Source of the DNA: Aplidium turbinatum
Lineage: Eukaryota; Chordata; Ascidiacea; Aplousobranchia; Polyclinidae
Assembly: GCA_918807975.1 (NCBI GenBank)
Contig: OU964923.1
Coordinates: 6,572,001-6,636,000 of the forward strand
Direction of reading: 5' to 3'
DNA: 64,000 nt
A program made the translations under genes and the position numbers. How positions within the stretch are numbered: the first letter of the stretch is position 1; each line of letters starts with the position of its first letter. Shown here piece by piece: positions 58,136-64,000 of this stretch. The notes under the pieces are model-generated. The model searched no databases. It worked only from the letters and a program-made list of their open reading frames with translations, and was not told where the DNA came from.

Positions 58136-58974
58136 TTATTCTTGCATGAAAAGGATCATTTCTTCCACTTTGGAAATAGCACCCTCTGTCATTTTCACGT
58201 CACATTCCTTCTCGATTTGTGTATCGTAATCTTCAGCTGTGAGTCTAGCTTCCATGGCCCGGATTAAAACATCCTTGGCTTCATGAGGTTTGTGCATGCT
58301 ATACAAAGTGACTCCAAGATTGTTGAGGGTAGCACTGTACAAGTGGTGCTTTTTAGCATCTTCTCCAAATCTGTCCTCGAAGAGTGCAACAGCTTCGCGT
58401 AGTGTAGCTTCACGAAGAGTTGGGTTTTCACTTCTTAACTCGGTTGTCTCAATATGATGCAGACACAAACCTTGAATTAGATTCATCACTTTGGGTTGAG
58501 AAGCTTTCATGGTGCAAATTTTGTCATACAAAACCCGCATGGCTGGTACAACATAAGGTGTGACAATGTATCGAAGATCAGGTCGTTGTTTCAACAACTT
58601 TCCATTGCTAATCTTTATTCCTAAAATGCAACCTTGTAAGCAGCTTACGATGTTCTCTTTCTCTTCGTTAGATGTGAATAGATCTCCTCCGATTTGATAG
58701 AATAGCAAAGCCTTGATGTGTTCGTTCTCCAATCGATACTTATCTGCAAGTCGTTCACATTCCACTGGAGTTGAGTGCAGTTTCTCTTTGACTATCACAA
58801 TTAACTCATTCTTTATTCTAAGTGACTCTTCAATTCTTCCAGTAGTTACCAGTGTCTTGTAGTAGTTTATGAGAACAGGAACGAAACAACCTGCCTCTCC
58901 AATGTTAATCAGAGTAATTAACAAACCATAGGCTTCGTCATATTTCTGATTTTGCATGTATCTTCTACTATCAG
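58136..58974 (-). CDS. TPR-like gene B, exon 2 (last)
   Basis: With exon 1 (59834-59936) this gives a complete 313-residue protein. The acceptor is TTCTTTTTAAG and the phase-1 split codon makes Ala in ADSRRYMQNQKYDEAYGLL. Paralogue of gene A: blocks CERLADKYRLENEHIKALLF, YQIGGDLF, LCLHHIETTE, HHLYSATLNNLGVTLYSMHK and PHEAKDVLIRAMEARLTAED occur in the same order and spacing. The C-terminal half is TPR-like (NNLG, EAK..L.RA). With a mitochondrial-type N terminus, a mitochondrial scaffold or assembly protein is plausible, but no named family fits (TTC19 was considered and does not match). No damage seen. Confidence 0.9.
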
Positions 58975-59092
58975 CTTAAAAAGAAACAGCACGGATTAGA
59001 CAAAACTTAAAGAAAGCATAGCCTACAGCATTAGGTAAACTGATGTAAACAGAATTCCAAGACTTGTGTATGAAGTCCTGGATAGGCTACAA

Positions 59093-59448
59093 CAGGGTTA
59101 CTCAACTAATCTTAACAAAGGTCGGTTTGACAAGTTGAATATTTTTAGCGGTCCGGTGAATAAGTTAATATTTCACACGCAACCACGAAAGTTAAACTAT
59201 CTTTACCAAACCACCTTTTAAGTAAAATGTAACTCGAATTGGATTTCTGAGAAAGTATTGGGTAGTCTGGGAGTCGAAGCCCCCAGCAACTAGGTTAATC
59301 ACAGTAAAAACTGCTTCCTCCCAGTAGAAATCTGTTTAAAGAAGCCCTGAAACGTGGCAATGAGGTTATTGTTTCTAAAGCTCAAGGTCCACCATCAACA
59401 TCCAGAAGGTCCGGATTCGGACTGCGGTCCGCCAGTTGAGTAACCCTG
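59093..59448. mobile_element. hAT-type MITE, 356 bp, in the TPR gene B intron
   Basis: Ends CAGGGTTACTCAACTAATC and CCAGTTGAGTAACCCTG are flanked by a perfect 8-bp duplication GGCTACAA (59085-59092, 59449-59456). GGTCCG words near both ends. Confidence 0.94.
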
Positions 59449-59519
59449 GGCTACAAGCAGACCTATGACAAAATTCAAAACAAAAAATTTCGTTTAAATC
59501 TGCATAAAAGATGGGCAAA

Positions 59520-59775
59520 CGATTTAGCAAAAGAAAAGATGAAATTTGCCGGACATATTTTGAAAGGATCGGCAGAACAGCTACATCAATTAGTTATTGA
59601 AGGTAGCCAATATGATGGAGAAAAGAGGTGCAGTCAAAGAAGGAAACGTACTCGGTGAGATGATGTAAAACAGTGGGCTGACTTGTCAAGCATTAGGAAG
59701 CAAAAGAGGAGCGGAAGAACGCGGCGTGTGGAAACAATTGACAGCCAACCTTCGGCTCCGAGACGGCATATAATG
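59520..59775 (+). repeat. LINE 3' coding fragment
   Basis: Reads KMKFAGHILKGSAEQLHQLV, then IEGSQYDGEKRCSQRRKRTR, a stop, DDVKQWADLSSIRK. This matches the LINE C-terminal pattern K++++GH+LRG.......IEG...G.RGR.R..W.DDI..W. Antisense in the gene B intron. Confidence 0.7.
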
Positions 59776-59833
59776 ATATATTAAAAAGTCACGATTACAA
59801 GTTTGTTACTGTTGCAAATTTTCAACCTTGTAC

Positions 59834-59936
59834 CTGATAGTCCGATTTGTTTCTCCAACCGAGTAAATCTTTGTTTAGACTTTTCTTTATCTGTTGAATA
59901 ACCGCGTAATTGAAGATTGCGCAAAAGTTGCATCAT
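59834..59936 (-). CDS. TPR-like gene B, exon 1 with mitochondrial-type presequence
   Basis: ATG ATG at 59931-59936 opens MMQLLRNLQLRGYSTDKEKS, then KQRFTRLEKQIGLS, 34 codons, and donor TCAG|GTACAA in phase 1. The first 15 residues are amphipathic, with Arg6 and Arg11 and no acid. RGY|ST fits the R-3 rule for matrix processing peptidase (R-x-Y|S). The region after it aligns with the 47114 exon of gene A. Another in-frame Met is not available upstream before a stop. Confidence 0.85.
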
Positions 59937-60094
59937 CTTAACGTAATTACTTACTGCCTTATGTTACAGATGCTAACACTGAGACAGTCCGCTAGTTGGA
60001 AGATGTTGCTTGAATTGCTGCCTCATTAGCAAGAAGAAAACTGGACTGCAAAAGTGCATTACTGGCCAAATCAATATATAGCTTTGTCTGCTAC

Positions 60095-60200
60095 GTGACC
60101 AAGTGATGGCAGTGCCGTTTGAAAGGGCGCTGGTTTGACACCTAGTGAGAGCACGCGTCTATGTCATTGGCAAGGCACGTAAAGACAACATGCTTGATTT
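60095..60200 (+). repeat. SINE family 2, diverged head
   Basis: ACCAAGTGATGGCAGTGCCG, TTGAAAGGGCGCTGGTTTGA (B box changed), GAGAGCACGCGTCTATGTCA and GGCACGTAAAG follow the order of the 62800 copy. Confidence 0.6.
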
Positions 60201-61172
60201 TTGATTGTAGAAAAGAAGATTGCTTTTCGCCTTTCATTTCACGTAAATTAAATTTTCAAAATCAGGCATAAGTTTGGATAATGATGTACAGTAGCTTAAT
60301 AAGTTATCTAAATAACCTATTTCAGAGTTTGCTGTGGAACAAAGTCTATAAAAATTCTCCGCAAATGGCAATTTTTAGCAATTATTTTAGTTCATTAGCG
60401 TTATGATCAGCAACGGATTACATTTTTTGCATAAAACAGCGATTCTCAAACCGAGCACGTGGAGTCCTGGTGCGCCGCAAACTTTTATCAATGCCACTGC
60501 GTAAATAGGTGAAAACTGTTTTAGTTGCGTTCATGTTTTATTCGTATGCACAAGAACGTGAAATCAATTATAATTTAATCACAAGCATAAATTTTCAATA
60601 AACAAGTAATTTACACTTGCGTAGATATATTTTTAAAAAAATGAACGATTTTGCCACAATGGCTGTTTGAAAAAGGTTGTTGAGATGTTACGTAAAATAG
60701 TGTATGTCTAATGGATTTGAAGTAATCTCTTACAATCCCCTTTTGTTCCAGTCCCATACAAGGCAGGCTTGGAAGACGTTGAAGCAGAGGATGATGGTCG
60801 TCCTAAGAAAAAAATACCTTATACACAACTTATGTAGCTTTTTCACAGATTGTTTAAGCTTTGAATTGTCGCGGATGTACCAGGTTGAATCGCATCTGGC
60901 ATTAACATCAAAAGTAAAAAAGCGACCAGTCTGGGAACAGTAAATTCTCTTAATCGAGTTTGGCGCTATTGAGGAATGCAGATACTAAAAGCATAACTTG
61001 AAGAAACAGAGAGGTTCAAAAAATATAGCTAAAGAAGAAATAGCAAATTAATGCTCAAGCAAAAAAATTAAATTAAAACACTATAAAAAGAAAAATGACT
61101 GATAGGCTACCAACTTAGCCTACTGCAATAGGATAGAGCAGCGTTATTCAAAACAAATATAATGGGCTACAC
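60201..61172. other. No gene recognised; possible hAT end at 60430
   Basis: CAGCGATTCTCAAACCGAGC with GGTGCGCCGC resembles the left end of Charlie-like hAT elements. A similar start, CAGAGCTTCGCAAACTG with GTGTGCCGC, occurs at 62602. They may be two old fragments. Confidence 0.35.
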
Positions 61173-61882
61173 CAGGGGTTACCAACCTGTTTTGCATGCG
61201 GGCCACTTTGGCACTAAGGAGAGCTGTGGCGGGCCGCACTAATAAAATTTTAGGTAGGTTGACTCTTATGCTAGAAAAGAACGCATTTCGTACCCAGTAG
61301 CCTATCCAGCGTTGCATGTTGTTCATATGTATGTTAGAATACCACAGCAACAAAATTAATAGATCAACGCTACTGCCAAGCCAAGCTCCTTTTACAACAC
61401 TTTTGACTTTTTTAACAATGCCTAATAAATGAGGCCACTAGTTTTGCGCACTTATAGCGAGGCGGAGCTGTTTCATCAGAATATTCATCGCCAAGCAAGA
61501 TTGGTGTTGTCACTTCGCTTCACAAATGATATCTTGCAATTAACAATTTCAGTAAACAAGGAAATGTTTGACACATCGCAATACAGGCAACAATAGTGGC
61601 CTGCAAACATATCAGCGAAAAATAGGCTCCAATAACAGGAAAAAAGACACCAGGCACCATGAAACAAACGCTTGTGGAAATCACCGAAAAATCGTAATTC
61701 TATTGTAACTCATGAACAGTCTTCCCTCTAAAAAAGCAATGAGTTGGTTTTTCATCCTTTTTGTGAGAGTCTATAAAACCGTCTTTCTTTTATTATAGAC
61801 AACTGTCACTTGCGATGCTTATCAGAGTGGCAGGAATTTGTTGATTACCAACATTTTGCAGTAGGCTACTTGCTTCGACAGT

Positions 61883-61922
<40 letters not shown>

Positions 61923-62503
61923 GGTCCCTGCGCAAGGATGACACGCAAAATCGTGAAGCGTTCCATATTTCTTTTAAAAGAAAACATTTTGCAGTAGGCC
62001 TACTAAGCTAAATGTTTTTATAATACAATCAGAAAAAGTCTTTAAATTTATATAAAATATATTTTGCCAATTTATTATAAATTGAGTTGGCACACCGACC
62101 TATTTTGCCAACAAAAACTTGCATAAAGAGAACACTGCTCGTGAAACACAATAACGGTGAAACGCACACTAGTGTTTACATGACATTCGCAAACTTAAAA
62201 TAAGCATTAAGCAACCCTATGCTCACAGAAATTCGAAAACAAACGTTTTAATCAACCAATGGGACAATGTGGCTAGACATTGCATTGGAATAACTTTAAG
62301 CAACCCTCACCTAGAACTAATCTGATTGGTCGATCGGTGGAATTGTATGCAAAGCGAAAATTTGCTTCCCGGAAAGTATTTTTTGCTTTCGTGCTCTTTA
62401 ACTCCTCATAAAAAGTATTTTTACGCTGATACCGTCCGCGGGCCGCAGCGATACAGCGTGTCGGGCCGCATGCGGCCCACGGGCCGCCAGTTGGTGACCT
62501 CTG
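61173..62503. mobile_element. hAT-type non-autonomous element, 1331 bp, carrying a U6 copy
   Basis: Ends CAGGGGTTACCAACCTG and CCAGTTGGTGACCTCTG are flanked by a perfect 8-bp duplication GGCTACAC (61165-61172, 62504-62511). GCGGGCCGCA and GCATGCGGCC words lie next to both ends. Confidence 0.95.
61871..61975 (+). pseudogene. U6 snRNA retrocopy
   Basis: Nearly full-length U6 minus its first few bases: TGCTTCGACAGTACATATAC, the invariant ACAGAGA box (GATACAGAGAAGATTAGC), the CCCTGCGCAAGGATGACACG stem, CGTGAAGCGTTCC and a T-run end. It differs from the metazoan consensus at a few places, such as GGTCCC for GGCCCC and AAAATCG for AAATTCG. A 21-bp direct repeat (AACATTTTGCAGTAGGC...) at 61850-61870 and 61983-62004 flanks it, with a short A-rich run after the 3' end. 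That is the signature of LINE-mediated reinsertion, so it is a processed pseudogene rather than a resident gene. Confidence 0.88.
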
Positions 62504-62799
62504 GGCTACACTAATTAGTGTTATTTTGTAGTGTATTATATTTGATTTTGAGTAATGCTATTAAATGTTTTTAAGTTGTTTGCAGTCATTTGTCCATGGC
62601 AGAGCTTCGCAAACTGTATACCGCAGCACACTAGTGTGCCGCAAGAGGGTCGCAAGCGTTCATTAATAATCGGGTGCTTTGAATGTTGCAGCCGTAACGC
62701 AAAGCTGCAAAACGTCAAATTTGTTTTAAAAGAGAAGAGAGCATTTGCCTTTATGTTACAGTAGACTGCAATTAACTGCGTAAATCGCTTGATGATCAG

Positions 62800-62998
62800 A
62801 TGATCGCTTGATCATCAGCCCTGAAAAGGCAATCGAAAGGTCGCCGGTTCGACACCGCTCAAGAGCATACGGCTGTGTCTTTGGCAGGACACTTAAAGGC
62901 ATGCCTGAAGGTGGACAAGAAGATTGGCTTCCTTGCCTTCCCGTCCACTTAATCTAAATCTTCAACCACCAGGTGTAAACCTGGATACGACAAAAAAA
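62800..62998 (+). repeat. SINE family 2
   Basis: GCAATCGAAAGGTCGCCGG, TTCGACACCGCTCAAGAGCA, GCATGCCTGAAGGTGGACAA, CCCGTCCACTTAATCTAAAT and tail CCTGGATACGACAAAAAAAT. The A-box region is disturbed (GATCATCAGCCC). Confidence 0.85.
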
Positions 62999-63596
62999 TC
63001 AGATGTTTGCAAAAAGAAAATGCCTCCAAAAGAGTCCAAACCAGTTAGTCGACAGTAGGATATAGCAGCGACAAATGTTTGCAAAGTGAATTTACTTGAA
63101 TGTGAGATTCCACCTTGTTATCACTGCTCACATTGCAATAAAAGATTTTACTTGGATACATTGATCAAAATACAGCTTAAGGCGAGATTCCACCAAACAT
63201 ACAAAACTGTCTTCAGCATACAAAAACGTCTCACGAAAAATGGCGTATGTTTGTTTTTTACCATTCATATTGGGAATGCAGTTTGTTAATGATAGGCAAT
63301 ATCGACAAAAACAATATTGTGGGAAGGCAATGTGCAGCAGTAGTTTCCGAAATTGTCTGGGGTGCCGTTTAGATGAAAAAAGTTTGAAAACCGAAAACCG
63401 CAGATTTATGATAAATATTCCAGAATTACAGTATAGTAGCCTACTTCTCTCCCAAACCTACATAGGCTACTATAAAACAAAGTTGAAAAGTGAAGCAAAC
63501 TTTGTAGGCCTAATTATAAATTCAAAATCAGCATCAAATTATTATCATTACGACAAAATCAACAAAAATGAACATATGAAAAACTCAAATATTTTA
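62999..63596. other. AT-rich DNA, no gene supported
   Basis: An open frame over 63240-63689 runs into the microsatellite and has no recognisable content. Two TAGGCTAC/TAGGCCTA words near 63470-63510. Confidence 0.4.
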
Positions 63597-63657
63597 TTTA
63601 TCTCTATCGCTCTCTATCGCTCTCATATTTATCGCTCTCTTAGCTCTCTATCGCTCC
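63597..63657. repeat. Microsatellite (TCTCTATCGC)n
   Basis: About five imperfect units of TCTCTATCGC / TCTCATATTTATCGC. Confidence 0.85.
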
Positions 63658-63663
63658 TACTTA

Positions 63664-64000
63664 AGCGCCACAAGTGGCGCTGCTTCTAACACCGCCGCCA
63701 CCAGACTACTTGAGCGACTGGACACAAAGAAGCTTGAACGATGGAACGAAGCTGTCCAAACCATCGACTTCTCACAATCAAGCCGCAAAGCATGGAGCAT
63801 CGTCAACAACCTCACTGGGCGCTCAGCAAACTCCCCTCGTCAGTGCCCCGTTTCTGCTAATGCCATCGCTTCCCAGCTAGTGCAGAACGGGGTCTACAAG
63901 ACAAAGGACCGCAAGGCATCCCGCCTTGTTGCCAAGGAAGTATCTGCCCTTTGGCGAGTGGAAACACCACAAGAGGAAGCAATCTCTGGAGACTTCACCC
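63664..64000 (+). repeat. LINE ORF2 fragment between endonuclease and reverse transcriptase, cut by the window edge
   Basis: Open to the end of the window without a Met: LLERLDTKKLERWNEAVQTI, then DFSQSSRKAWSIVNNLTGRS, CPVSANAIASQLVQNGVYKT and a final ISGDFT. The motif SRKAWS.INNLTG and the following CPVSANxIASQLV are found in animal LINEs of RTE/jockey-like type just before the RT domain. It is GC-richer than its surroundings and undamaged over this stretch, so possibly young. It begins at the microsatellite. Confidence 0.82.

Noticed and set aside
61871-61975. Functional U6 gene
   Set aside because: Direct repeats flank it, its first bases are missing, it carries substitutions, and it sits inside a hAT element; a retrocopy explains all of these.
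1-64000. CRISPR arrays, bacterial operons, rRNA genes, integrated virus copies
   Set aside because: The only regular repeat array has 205-bp units without spacers. Genes are spliced and flanked by animal transposons. No capsid, envelope, integrase or LTR signal was recognised.

Overview
This is 64 kb of an intron-containing animal genome. The host genes (an interferon regulatory factor, the Rieske protein of complex III, an OSTF1-like SH3/ankyrin protein) are metazoan and diverge from vertebrates to an invertebrate degree. The gene set and AG acceptors just upstream of start codons fit an invertebrate chordate such as a tunicate, but that placement is inference. About a tenth of the window is host exon or UTR. 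Most of the rest is DNA transposons, tRNA-derived SINEs and LINE fragments.

Layout: (1) 1-5.1 kb, 3' half of an IRF gene on +, last exon intact, DNA-binding domain outside the window. (2) 8.7-18.7 kb, a complete five-exon UQCRFS1 (Rieske) gene on -, giving a full-length 270-residue protein with all iron-sulfur ligands. Its introns hold a SINE, a hAT MITE, a 4.8-kb transposon with long TIRs and a pogo/Tigger deletion derivative. (3) 19-29 kb, repeat desert: piggyBac-like element, degenerate LINEs, MITEs, SINEs, a decayed hAT element inside an older MITE. (4) 29.6-34.0 kb, a Foldback-like palindrome of about 20 monomers of 205 bp, followed by a hAT MITE with perfect 8-bp duplications. (5) 35-39 kb, LINE tails, hAT and pogo fragments. 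(6) 39.76 kb, a single-coding-exon OSTF1 homologue. (7) 44.6-47.7 kb and 58.1-59.9 kb, two paralogous TPR-like genes on -, matching in exon phase. The second is complete (313 residues) and begins with a mitochondrial-type presequence. (8) 53.97-55.12 kb, a small three-exon gene on - (108 residues) that I do not recognise. (9) 49.3-52.8 kb, a CACTG-ended DNA transposon split by a hAT element. (10) 61.2-62.5 kb, a hAT element carrying a U6 snRNA retrocopy. (11) The window ends inside a LINE.

The most unusual signal is a word, TAGGCTA / TAGCCTA / TAGGCCTA, scattered through non-coding DNA. At several places where sister repeat copies can be compared, the word appears as a clean 5-bp (or stacked) insertion into a TA dinucleotide. 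This looks like an active or recent process adding GGCTA at TA. Excision footprints of a TA-targeting transposon are one explanation.

All gene structures were read by eye from splice consensus, phase and homology remembered from the families; no search was run.
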